Source: Herbaspirillum sp. 3R11
Lineage (GTDB): Bacteria > Pseudomonadota > Gammaproteobacteria > Burkholderiales > Burkholderiaceae_D
Length of the DNA stretch: 64,000 nt
Reading direction: 5' to 3'
Assembly: GCF_004563925.1 (NCBI RefSeq)
Contig: NZ_SPNJ01000001.1
Location: forward strand, 310,001-374,000
Shown piece after piece: positions 27,327 through 35,243 of this stretch (position 1 is its first letter; every line of letters starts with the position of its first letter). The notes below the pieces were generated by a model. It was not told the DNA's origin. It saw nothing but the letters and a program-made list of their open reading frames with translations, and made no database searches. The translations under genes and the position numbers were made by a program.

Positions 27327-28208
27327 TTAAGCCTTTCTTTCCAGCACTTTGCCGAACATGCCTGAAGGCTTGACCAACAAAATCAAAAACAGCAGACCAA
27401 ACGCCACCGCATCGCGGAAGTCGCTCGAAATATATGCCACCGTGAGCACCTCGGCAAAGCCGAGGAACAAGCCACCGATCATGGCGCCGCGAATGTCGCC
27501 CATGCCGCCCAGGATGATGACGGCGATGCCCTTGTGCAGCATCGGCTGGCCCATGAACGGTGAGATCGCGTTGAACGACAGGCCGACCAGCACGCCCGCT
27601 GCGCCGCCGAGGGCGGCCGCTGCAAACGAGGTCAGGTAGAACAGGCCTTCGACGTTGATGCCCAGCAGGTAAGCCGCTTTTGGCGACTCGGCAATGGCGC
27701 GCAGCGCGCGGCCCAGTTGCGTCCGGCGCATCACGGCCAGCAGCACGATCATCAGCACGAAGGCGATGACGACGATGCCGACCTGCACGGCGGTGACGTG
27801 CAGGTTGCCGATGGTGACGCTGTCTTCCGGAATGGTGCCGATCGGGAAGCGCTTGTTCTCGGCGCCGAACAGGCCTTGCGCGAGATTGGTCAGCATGATC
27901 GCCACGCCGATGGTGGCGATCATGGGAATCAGGTGGGGTGCATTGCGCTTGCGCAGTGGTTTCAGCACCAGGATGTCGACGATCAGGCCGATCAGTCCGG
28001 TGGCGACCATCGCGGCGAGCATGGCCAGCCACAGCGGCAGCGCCATTTTTTCGACCAGCAGCAGGGCGGCATAGCTGCCCAGCATGAAGATCGCGCCATG
28101 CGACAGATTGATGACGCCGAGTACGCCGAACACCAGCGTGAAGCCCAGCGCAAAGAGCGCATAGACACTGCCCAGCGAAAGGGCGTTGATAAGTTGTTGT
28201 TCTAACAT
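27327..28208 (-). CDS. livH: branched-chain amino acid ABC transporter permease LivH
   Basis: This 293-residue permease has the LivH hallmark FALGFTLVFGVLGVINLSHGAIFMLGSY at the N-terminus, the EAA loop TQLGRALRAIAESPKAAYLLGIN near residue 180 and KGIAVIILGGMGDIRGAMIGG. ATG 28208 is chosen because it begins the conserved MLEQQLINALSLGSVYALF; an upstream in-frame start would add 20 unrelated residues. It is separated from livK by about 245 bp that carry a terminator-like hairpin. Confidence 0.94.
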   Translation of the reverse strand: MLEQQLINALSLGSVYALFALGFTLVFGVLGVINLSHGAIFMLGSYAALLLVEKMALPLWLAMLAAMVATGLIGLIVDILVLKPLRKRNAPHLIPMIATIGVAIMLTNLAQGLFGAENKRFPIGTIPEDSVTIGNLHVTAVQVGIVVIAFVLMIVLLAVMRRTQLGRALRAIAESPKAAYLLGINVEGLFYLTSFAAAALGGAAGVLVGLSFNAISPFMGQPMLHKGIAVIILGGMGDIRGAMIGGLFLGFAEVLTVAYISSDFRDAVAFGLLFLILLVKPSGMFGKVLERKA

Positions 28209-28395
28209 AGGGCCTGCGAATAGTGATGATGAGTGGTGAGGTACGCCGGTCTCATCCGTCAGTTGCACATCCGGGCAAACTGGCAGGCTGGCGATGTATC
28301 CCTCGTTACATCAGAAAAGCGGCTTTTGGCTAGCCTGTTCTTTTTCGCGATTGGTGAAGCGTGGTGAAGCTTGTGAAGCAGGGCAAGCGATGCAA

Positions 28396-28429
28396 CAAAA
28401 AGACTCCGGTAAAAAATACCGGAGTCTTT
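28396..28429 (-). terminator. 13-bp hairpin with T-run between livK and livH
   Basis: AAAGACTCCGGTA (28399-28411) pairs perfectly with TACCGGAGTCTTT (28417-28429) over an A5 loop. On the minus strand the stem is followed by TTTTGTTG. It lies 25 nt past the livK stop and 190 nt before livHMGF, so most transcripts probably end here and only a fraction reads on into the transporter genes. Confidence 0.88.
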
Positions 28430-28454
28430 GTACGCGTCGCAGTTCGACCGAAGA

Positions 28455-29621
28455 TTACTTCAGCAGTGTGAACTTGCCACCCTTGGCGATGCTGACCACG
28501 GCTTCTTGCTGAGCATCGAAACCGACTTGCTTGCCGGCGACCGGCGGAGCAGGGCGGAAGGCGAACTTGCCGGTGGCGCCGTCGATCTTGACGGCAGGCA
28601 GGGCTTGACGCAGGGCGTCGCGGTCCTTGTCCAGGGCGCCCGACAGCTTGACGTTCTTGAGTGCTTCGGCAACTACGTGCAGAGCATCGTAGGCTTGTGC
28701 GGAGAACTGGTCAGGATCGGAACCGAACTTGGCCTTGTACGCGGCGATGAACGCCTTGTTGGCCGGGGTCAGGTTTTCCGACGACCATGGGCTGCCCATC
28801 AGCGTGTTGTCGCCGGCATCCTTGGCGATCTCAAACAGCTTCGGCGAGTTCAGGCCGTTGCCGCCGATGAACGGCTGCTTCATGCCCAGGGTGCGGGTTT
28901 GCAGGATGATGTTGGCAGCTTCTTCGGCCAGGCAGGAGCAGACGATGGCGTCAGGATTGCCGGCCTTGATCTTGGTCAGCTGCGCCTTGAAGTCGACGTC
29001 GCCCTTGGCATATGCCTCGGTTGTCGTGACCGGGATCTTTTGCTGTTCCAGCGTGGCCTTGAAGACGTCGTAACCGGACTTGGTGAACGCATCGTCGTTA
29101 CCGTAGATCACGGCGACCTTCTTGATGCCGAAATGCTTGACGGCAGCCTTGACTGTCACTGGCAGCACGTCGGCTTCCATGACGGAGTTGCGGAAGGTGA
29201 ACGGGCCCATGGCAGTGATGCCGTCGGCGGTGTTGCTGGTGCCGAAAGCGACGACCTTGGCGGCGTTGGCGATCGGGTCAGCGGCGAATGCCGAGTTGGA
29301 CAGGGTCGGGCCGAAGACCATCAGTACCTTGTCCTGGAAAATCAGTTTCTTGAAGACGTTGATGGCTTCTTCTTTCTTGCCTTGTTCGTCTTCTGCAATC
29401 AGCACCAGTTTGTTGCCGTTGACACCGCCCTTGGCGTTGACTTCGTCAGCGGCCAGCGTGAAGCCGTTCTTGATGGCGACGCCGTATTTGGCGGCAGGGC
29501 CGGTCAGCGCAGCGGCGAGGCCGAGCTTGACGTCGGCGGCCAATGCGGCATTTGCCATGGTCACGCCGATCATCAGCGCAGGCAAGGTCTTTAAAGCAGT
29601 TTTAAGCATGTTGAATCGCAT
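28455..29621 (-). CDS. livK: branched-chain amino acid ABC transporter substrate-binding protein
   Basis: This 388-residue periplasmic binding protein of the Leu/Ile/Val family (Peripla_BP_6) has a Sec signal peptide of about 29 residues, cut after ALAA or ALA before DVKLGLAAALTG. The mature protein has the two-lobe pattern: ANAAKVVAFGTSNTADGI in lobe 1, KKVAVIYGNDDAFTKSGYDVF at the hinge, and EEAANIILQTRTLGMKQPF later. AAGGAGAG lies ahead of ATG 29621. It leads the leftward liv group; the substrate could be Leu/Ile/Val or a related amide. Confidence 0.94.
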   Translation of the reverse strand: MRFNMLKTALKTLPALMIGVTMANAALAADVKLGLAAALTGPAAKYGVAIKNGFTLAADEVNAKGGVNGNKLVLIAEDEQGKKEEAINVFKKLIFQDKVLMVFGPTLSNSAFAADPIANAAKVVAFGTSNTADGITAMGPFTFRNSVMEADVLPVTVKAAVKHFGIKKVAVIYGNDDAFTKSGYDVFKATLEQQKIPVTTTEAYAKGDVDFKAQLTKIKAGNPDAIVCSCLAEEAANIILQTRTLGMKQPFIGGNGLNSPKLFEIAKDAGDNTLMGSPWSSENLTPANKAFIAAYKAKFGSDPDQFSAQAYDALHVVAEALKNVKLSGALDKDRDALRQALPAVKIDGATGKFAFRPAPPVAGKQVGFDAQQEAVVSIAKGGKFTLLK

Positions 29622-30024
29622 CGAGTTCTCTCCTTAGTTAGATATTCTTATAGAGGATGACGCGAAATATTAGCCGGGGGTAACCGACGCAGGAATCTTT
29701 GGTGGGACTCCCTATTTTGCTCCATCCTCTTTAGGCCGTCGTGCAGCCTTTGGGATACAACCGGTCAAGAATACCGTAAACCGGTTTAAACACACTGCTG
29801 CACTGCAACCTGGTAAGTTGTCGCGCAACCGTCTGTTGGCTCCGCGGAAGCGGAGGTGCTGCTGATGACAGATGTGATGCTGGCCTGTCCGGAGACGGGC
29901 CGGTCCTGCTGATTACCTCGCACTGCTACTTTTGGTACAGACTCAGTACAACGGGATCCGGGGCGCGTTGGCGATGTGGATCCCGCTGATATTTCCATTA
30001 TTTCTATTCTGTAATTTCTCTACT
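29622..30024. other. intergenic region between livK and argH
   Basis: This 403-bp stretch carries the livK promoter side. A hairpin at 29952-29985 (CGGGATCC with GGATCCCG, 18-nt loop) lies about 40 nt past the argH stop but lacks a T-run, so it is not a convincing intrinsic terminator. No gene was recognised. Confidence 0.45.
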
Positions 30025-31416
30025 TCAGAGCGACTTGCGCAGTTCTGCAATCGCCAGGCGCACCTGGTTAGGCGCCGTGCCGCCGATGTGGTCGCGTGCG
30101 GCCACCGAGCCTTCCAGCGTCAGGACGCCGAAGATGTCGTTTTCAATCAATGGCGAATAGACGCGCAGTTCGTCCAGCGTCAGATCCGACAGGTCGCAGT
30201 TGCGGTCGACACAGGTACGCACTGCGTGGGCGACGGCTTCGTGGGCGTCGCGGAACGGCAGGCCCTTCTTGACCAGATAGTCGGCCAGGTCGGTGGCGGT
30301 GGCGTAACCTTGCAAGGCAGCGGCGCGCATCGCGTCCGGCTTGACGGTGATGCCGCCGGCCATGTCGGCGAAAATGCGCAGCGTGTCGGTCAGCGTGTCG
30401 ACGGTGTCGAACAGCGGTTCCTTGTCTTCCTGGTTGTCCTTGTTGTAGGCCAGCGGCTGGCCTTTCATCAGGGTCAGCAGAGCGATCAGGTGGCCGTTGA
30501 CGCGACCGGTCTTGCCGCGCGCCAGTTCAGGCACATCGGGGTTTTTCTTTTGCGGCATGATCGACGAACCGGTGCAGAAGCGGTCGGCGATGTCGATGAA
30601 GCCGACGCGCGGGCTCATCCAGATCACCAGTTCTTCCGACATGCGGGAGATGTGGGTCATGACCAGCGCAGCGGCGGCGCAGAATTCAATCGCGAAGTCG
30701 CGGTCGGAAACGGCGTCCAGCGAGTTGCGGCAGACATCGTCGAAACCCAGCGTCTTGGCTACGCGCAGGCGGTCGATCGGGAAAGTGGTGCCGGCCAGCG
30801 CAGCGGCGCCCAGCGGCAGGCGGTTGACGCGCTTGCGGGCATCAGCCATGCGCTCGGCGTCGCGGCCGAACATTTCAACGTAAGCCAGCACGTGGTGGCC
30901 GAAGGTGATCGGTTGCGCCACTTGCATGTGGGTGAAGCCCGGCAGGATGGTGTCGGCATGCTGTTCGGCCAGATCCACCAGGGCCGAGCGCAGGTCGCGC
31001 AGCAGGCCGCTGATGTCGTCGATGGCGGCGCGCATGTACAGACGGATGTCGGTAGCGACCTGGTCGTTGCGCGAACGACCGGTATGCAGGCGCTTGCCGG
31101 CGTCGCCGACCAGTTCGGTCAGGCGCTTTTCGATATTCAGGTGGACGTCTTCGAGGTCGAGCAGCCATTCGAACTGGCCGCCGTCGATTTCACCCTTGAT
31201 CTGCGCCATGCCGCGCTGGATGTCGGCGTAGTCTTGCGCGCTGATGATCTGCTGGTGCGCCAGCATTTCGGCGTGGGCAAGCGAGCCCTGGATGTCGAAT
31301 TGCGCCAGGCGATTGTCGAAAAAGACAGAGGCGGTGTAACGTTTCACCAGATCGGAAACGGGTTCGGAAAAGCGAGCCGACCAGGCTTCGCCTTTTTTCG
31401 ATAATTGTGCAGTCAT
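30025..31416 (-). CDS. argH: argininosuccinate lyase
   Basis: This 463-residue fumarase/aspartase-superfamily enzyme cleaves argininosuccinate to arginine and fumarate, the last step of arginine synthesis. It shows [16 protein letters not shown] near residue 110, the catalytic-loop signature [12 protein letters not shown] near 280 and [17 protein letters not shown] near 320. ATG 31416 gives the family length (457-464); upstream in-frame codons lack similarity. The HDOD gene diverges 237 bp away. Confidence 0.96.
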   Translation of the reverse strand: MTAQLSKKGEAWSARFSEPVSDLVKRYTASVFFDNRLAQFDIQGSLAHAEMLAHQQIISAQDYADIQRGMAQIKGEIDGGQFEWLLDLEDVHLNIEKRLTELVGDAGKRLHTGRSRNDQVATDIRLYMRAAIDDISGLLRDLRSALVDLAEQHADTILPGFTHMQVAQPITFGHHVLAYVEMFGRDAERMADARKRVNRLPLGAAALAGTTFPIDRLRVAKTLGFDDVCRNSLDAVSDRDFAIEFCAAAALVMTHISRMSEELVIWMSPRVGFIDIADRFCTGSSIMPQKKNPDVPELARGKTGRVNGHLIALLTLMKGQPLAYNKDNQEDKEPLFDTVDTLTDTLRIFADMAGGITVKPDAMRAAALQGYATATDLADYLVKKGLPFRDAHEAVAHAVRTCVDRNCDLSDLTLDELRVYSPLIENDIFGVLTLEGSVAARDHIGGTAPNQVRLAIAELRKSL

Positions 31417-31653
31417 AGTGGGGATCCCAGAGAATGCGCGATTATAGCAAGTCGATGACATTTGAGCCACGCCGCACCTGTTTGCAGGCGGAGTCAATAG
31501 GGAATTTTCTGCGTGGTATGGATGCCGATTGCCACGATTCATGGCACAAAAACCATTGCACTCTTGGCAAATCTTTAAGATACTCAAAACGCTGTTTTGT
31601 AAATCCAAACTATTCGAATTTGTTGTATCAGGACTCGTCCGGGGAGAGGTCTC

Positions 31654-32481
31654 ATGAATTTTGAAGCACTGTTTCAGCAGCAAGCCGCGTTACCCAGCAT
31701 TCCCAAGGTGGTGCAGGAAGTCATCGAGAGCTTCAATAACGACAATGTCTCTATCGAAGACATCGCCAAGAAGCTGAGCGCCGACCAGGTCTTGAGCGCC
31801 AAGCTGCTGCGCCTGGCGAATTCGTCCTACTACCACGTCTCGCGCAGCATCGGCACCGTCGACGATGCCGTGCTGATGCTCGGTTTCATGACCGTGCGCA
31901 CGCTGGTGGTCAGCACCGGCCTCACCGGCAGCTTCAAGTCCATGTCCGGCGTGGACCTCAAGTTGTTCTGGCGCTACAGTCTGCACACCGCGATCGTCGC
32001 CAAATGGCTGGCGAAGAAGCAGGGCCTCAATTCCGACCTGGCGTTTACCGTCGGCCTGATGCACGCCATCGGCCAGTTGGTCATGCACGCGGCCATGCCT
32101 GAACAGACCCGCCAGATCGACAAGATCGCCAGCACCATCGACGCGCGCCGCCTAGACGTCGAGCATACGTCGTTCGGTTACGACTTCTCCGACGTCGGTG
32201 CGGAGCTTGCCAAGCGCTGGCGCTTCCCGGAAGAGTTCTCGGAAGCCATTGCTGCGTTCCCGAGTCCGCTGGAAGCCGAGCCGTTCAATAAAATCGCTGC
32301 CGTGATCCATATCGCGGCCTGGCGCGCGCGTGCGGAAGAGAATGACTATTCCCGTGAGGAAATGGAATCGACCTTCCCGGATGACGTCGCTGGCAAGCTG
32401 GGTGTGAAGCCGGGCGTGCTGTTCGACGATCTGCCGCCGCTGGCCGAGCTGGGTGCAGGGATGGAAGAACTGATTTCCTGA
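31654..32481 (+). CDS. HDOD-domain protein
   Basis: This 275-residue protein consists almost wholly of an HDOD domain (about 10-205), a degenerate HD fold found in signalling proteins: [51 protein letters not shown] and [16 protein letters not shown]. The HD metal dyad is absent, as usual, so no phosphodiesterase activity is expected; such proteins act as adaptors in motility or stress signalling. GGGGAGAGG precedes ATG 31654. It is monocistronic, followed by a strong terminator. Confidence 0.9.
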   Translation: MNFEALFQQQAALPSIPKVVQEVIESFNNDNVSIEDIAKKLSADQVLSAKLLRLANSSYYHVSRSIGTVDDAVLMLGFMTVRTLVVSTGLTGSFKSMSGVDLKLFWRYSLHTAIVAKWLAKKQGLNSDLAFTVGLMHAIGQLVMHAAMPEQTRQIDKIASTIDARRLDVEHTSFGYDFSDVGAELAKRWRFPEEFSEAIAAFPSPLEAEPFNKIAAVIHIAAWRARAEENDYSREEMESTFPDDVAGKLGVKPGVLFDDLPPLAELGAGMEELIS

Positions 32482-32503
32482 AAATTTCCTGAGGAAATGA
32501 GTT

Positions 32504-32542
32504 CAAAAAATTACGGCCGACATTGTCGGCCGTAATTTTTTG
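32504..32542. terminator. bidirectional intrinsic terminator
   Basis: An uninterrupted 18-bp stem (CAAAAAATTACGGCCGAC, 32504-32521, with its complement 32525-32542) over a 3-nt loop lies between the convergent HDOD and GNAT genes; T-runs exist on both strands. Confidence 0.93.
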
Positions 32543-32582
32543 TGCGGGGTCCTGCAATCCTGCAATTTGTGTAGCAGCGTTC

Positions 32583-33053
32583 CTACAATTCCCTGACCAT
32601 CGTGATTTCACTGGCGACGAACCCCGCCTTGCGATAGAGCGCTTGCGCCGCGGTGTTGTGGGCGAACACGTTCAGGTTCAGGCTGCCGAGACCGCGCAGC
32701 CGGGCTTCTTCCGCCAGCAGCGCCAGCGCCGCCGCCGCAAAACCGCGTCGTCGCCAGGCTGGCGCTATCCACAGATCGTACAAGAAGGCCGACGTCGCGT
32801 CGTTATTGCTGATCTCCCCGAACCACATCATTCCCACGGTGGCGCTGTTTTCCTGCTCCTGTAACAGCATCAGGTAATGCCCCGGCGTCGCCGGCCCCTG
32901 CGGCAGCAATGCATCGAGGCCGGCGAGCGTCCCGGTCTGATTGGTGGCCAGGGACGGCAGGCCCGTCAGGCGGCACTGTTCCACATAATCGGCAGCCGAG
33001 CTTGCGCGGAAGCCTTCGAAGTCGGCGGTGCTCATGGGCGTCATTTTCAGCAT
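32583..33053 (-). CDS. GNAT-family N-acetyltransferase
   Basis: This 156-residue acetyltransferase has acetyl-CoA motif A in LYDLWIAPAWRRRGFAAAAL (Arg-Arg-Gly pyrophosphate loop) near residue 95, and motif B in NLNVFAHNTAAQALYRKAGFVAS near 130. The substrate cannot be told. AAGGA lies ahead of ATG 33053. It is convergent with the HDOD gene and shares its terminator. Confidence 0.88.
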   Translation of the reverse strand: MLKMTPMSTADFEGFRASSAADYVEQCRLTGLPSLATNQTGTLAGLDALLPQGPATPGHYLMLLQEQENSATVGMMWFGEISNNDATSAFLYDLWIAPAWRRRGFAAAALALLAEEARLRGLGSLNLNVFAHNTAAQALYRKAGFVASEITMVREL

Positions 33054-33143
33054 GTGTTTTCCTTGTCAGCCGTGCTTATTGCTTGTTTAACAGCACCGTA
33101 GCGGTGAAGTTCCCTGTCGGGATGCACCTCGGACGCGCCCAAT

Positions 33144-33176
33144 AAAAAAGCGGACGGGCCTGCGCCTCGTCCGCTT
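33144..33176 (-). terminator. intrinsic terminator of the alpha/beta hydrolase gene
   Basis: AGCGGACG (33149-33156) pairs with CGTCCGCT (33168-33175); the minus strand continues into TTTTTT. It lies 20 nt past the hydrolase stop. Confidence 0.85.
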
Positions 33177-33195
33177 CATGATCAGCCTGCCGTCG

Positions 33196-34119
33196 TCAGT
33201 CCAGCTTTTCTTTCAGGAACTTCAGCATCTCGCGATAGGCCTCGGCGCGTGCGTCGGCATTGCCGCCGCTGGTAACACCGGCGCCCGGTTTGCCGACACC
33301 GGTGATGTCCATGCGCACGTGTATCGGCATGCCCGGTGCGTCGAAGTCATGATAGGTGTCGGGGTAGAGACGCAAGGTGATCGGCGTGTCGCTGTCCTGC
33401 ATTTTCTTTTCCAGCGATTCGCAGGCTTCCGGCGGCGTCCAGTCGTCGTTTTCACCCATCAGGATCAACATCGGCGCGGCCGGCTTGTAAGGCGTGCGGT
33501 TCTTGGAAAAGGCCGTGCAGGTTGGATAGAACGCCACGGCGGCCTTGGGCTGCACTTTGCGTACGGCGACGTCGGTCTGCGCCAGGTTCAGCGCCGACAG
33601 GATGGTGGTGGCGCCGTGCGACCAGCCGACCATGCCGATGCGGGAATAGTCGACGTCCTCCTGCGTGGCCAGCCAGCGCAAGGCGACTTGCACATCGAGG
33701 CGGCGGTTGGCGCTGCTGGCTTCGCGCTGCTGCAGGCTTTCCTGGCAGATCGAGCGGCGGCCGCGCGGCGTGAAGCTGTCGGGGAACAGGACGTTGTAGC
33801 CGGCATCGGTCAGCGCGCGCGCCATGGCGATATGGCGCGGCGTAAATTCGATCTTTTCCTTGTTGACGCTGCTGTAGAGGCCGCCGCAACCGTGCATGGC
33901 GATGATGGTCGGTCGCTTGTCGGCCTTGCCTTTGCCCTTGAACCAGTAACCGAACAAGGCGGTCGCCTTGCCGCCTGGCGTGTCGACGCTGGTCAGCGCG
34001 ACGCGTTCGGTGCGCAACGGCGGCAATGACTTGACGGTCTCTTTCGGCGCGGCAGCTGCAGCATGTCCGCACACGCCCGCAAAACAGAGCGATGCGATGG
34101 TTTTACCCCAGGTACCCAT
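33196..34119 (-). CDS. exported dienelactone hydrolase-family alpha/beta hydrolase
   Basis: This 307-residue protein has a signal peptide (MGTWGKTIASLCFAGVCGHA, cut in the following Ala run) and an alpha/beta-hydrolase fold. The nucleophile is Ser in GMVGWSHGATT, with acid Asp in LMGENDDWTPPEAC and His in YPDTYHDFD. An oxyanion-type HGCGG motif occurs near residue 77. Cysteines (CGG, SICQE, YPTC, EACES) could form disulfides in the periplasm. The substrate is unknown. AACAAGGGGAAG precedes ATG 34119. Confidence 0.88.
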   Translation of the reverse strand: MGTWGKTIASLCFAGVCGHAAAAAPKETVKSLPPLRTERVALTSVDTPGGKATALFGYWFKGKGKADKRPTIIAMHGCGGLYSSVNKEKIEFTPRHIAMARALTDAGYNVLFPDSFTPRGRRSICQESLQQREASSANRRLDVQVALRWLATQEDVDYSRIGMVGWSHGATTILSALNLAQTDVAVRKVQPKAAVAFYPTCTAFSKNRTPYKPAAPMLILMGENDDWTPPEACESLEKKMQDSDTPITLRLYPDTYHDFDAPGMPIHVRMDITGVGKPGAGVTSGGNADARAEAYREMLKFLKEKLD

Positions 34120-34170
34120 GAACTTCCCCTTGTTGTGTTGGCAACCCCTCCGGCGCCCACCTGCATGAGG

Positions 34171-35103
34171 TCAGCTTGCCGAGGTTTTGCCGTCAATCTT
34201 TTGTTTTGAGCCAGCGCGCGCGGGCATCAACACCAGCAGCAGCGCCATTCCGATCAGTGCGCCGCCGGCGGCATACGCACACGATAAATGTTCCTGCAAG
34301 AACAGCCACCCCCACAAGACACCGAACAAGGGAATCAGGAAGGTAACGGTTAACGACTTAACAGGACCTATATCGGCAATTAATCGGAAAAATAAAATGT
34401 AAGCCAGCGCCGAACACACAAAACCCAACGTCAATAAAGCAAACCACGTACCAATGCCGGCATGCAGCGGGGCGGCAGGGCCGTCCTCCAAGGCTGCCAT
34501 GACGGCAAAGAACGGCAACAGCAGCGCGACGGCGCCCAACTGGCTGCCGCATGCCACCAGCTTGCTGTCCAGACCGCCGCGATCGGTGATCCAGCGCTTG
34601 GTCAGGAAGCTTGCCAAACCATAGCAACTGGTCGCCAGCAGGCAGGCCAGTGCACCCAAAACGGTCGCCGTGTCGAACTCTACCGGCCCGGTCCTTGTCA
34701 GGACTGCAACGCCGGCCAGGCCCAGGATGACGCCGCCCACTTTTCGCGACGTTAGCTTATCGCCAAAAAATAACGCCCCGATGACCACGCCCATCAAGGG
34801 AGCAGTTCCGTTGAGGATGGCTGAGTACCCGGCCGGCAATACCGTGGCGGCGAAGCTGAACAGCACGAACGGCAAGCCTGAATTGATGGCGCCCAGCAAC
34901 ATTGTGGCGCGTAGCTTGCCTTCAAAACGCCATTTTACGCGCAAGATCGCCAGCAACAGCAGCAAACCGGCCGCGCCGAACAGCACGCGGAAGAATGCGG
35001 TATTGAGCGCGCCCATTTCCGGCACGGCGATGCGCATGAACAGGAAGCTGGCGCCCCAGATGGCGGACAGCGCTAGCAGGCGGAGCAGATCGGCTGGTTT
35101 CAT
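34171..35103 (-). CDS. EamA/DMT-family transporter
   Basis: This 310-residue inner-membrane protein has ten predicted helices in two EamA repeats (about 6-140 and 150-295). It shows SAIWGASFLFMRIAVPEMG at the start of repeat 1 and the end motif LIPLFGVLWGWLFLQEHL in repeat 2. DMT exporters of this type move amino acids or metabolites outward; the substrate is unknown. GGAAG precedes ATG 35103. The hydrolase gene follows 51 bp later on the same strand. Confidence 0.92.
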   Translation of the reverse strand: MKPADLLRLLALSAIWGASFLFMRIAVPEMGALNTAFFRVLFGAAGLLLLLAILRVKWRFEGKLRATMLLGAINSGLPFVLFSFAATVLPAGYSAILNGTAPLMGVVIGALFFGDKLTSRKVGGVILGLAGVAVLTRTGPVEFDTATVLGALACLLATSCYGLASFLTKRWITDRGGLDSKLVACGSQLGAVALLLPFFAVMAALEDGPAAPLHAGIGTWFALLTLGFVCSALAYILFFRLIADIGPVKSLTVTFLIPLFGVLWGWLFLQEHLSCAYAAGGALIGMALLLVLMPARAGSKQKIDGKTSAS

Positions 35104-35195
35104 GACGCTTCCGGCAATAATGAGGGGCGCTCATTTTGACTAACCGATGATGCCGCCGCACTCCAAAACTTGCTATCGTGATTTTCCTGATATGG

Positions 35196-35232
35196 AAAAC
35201 GCTGCCCGAAGCCGGATGTGGTCTCGGGCAGC
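35196..35232 (-). terminator. intrinsic terminator of ppc
   Basis: GCTGCCCGA (35201-35209) pairs with TCGGGCAGC (35224-35232); the minus strand then reads GTTTTCC. It lies 12 nt past the ppc stop. Confidence 0.75.
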
Positions 35233-35243
35233 AGGGCCGGGCA

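Noticed and set aside
29952-29985. Hairpin CGGGATCC...GGATCCCG as an argH terminator
   Set aside because: There is no T-run on either strand and the loop is 18 nt; kept only as a note on the intergenic region.
29932-31404. 490-codon open frame on the plus strand opposite argH
   Set aside because: It is a mirror of argH caused by third-position C/G bias; its translation is His/Val/Asp/Gly-rich with no conserved domain. The same holds for long frames opposite ftsK (53321-55159), the EAL gene (60369-62018) and the 8-oxoguanine deaminase-like gene (12820-14190).
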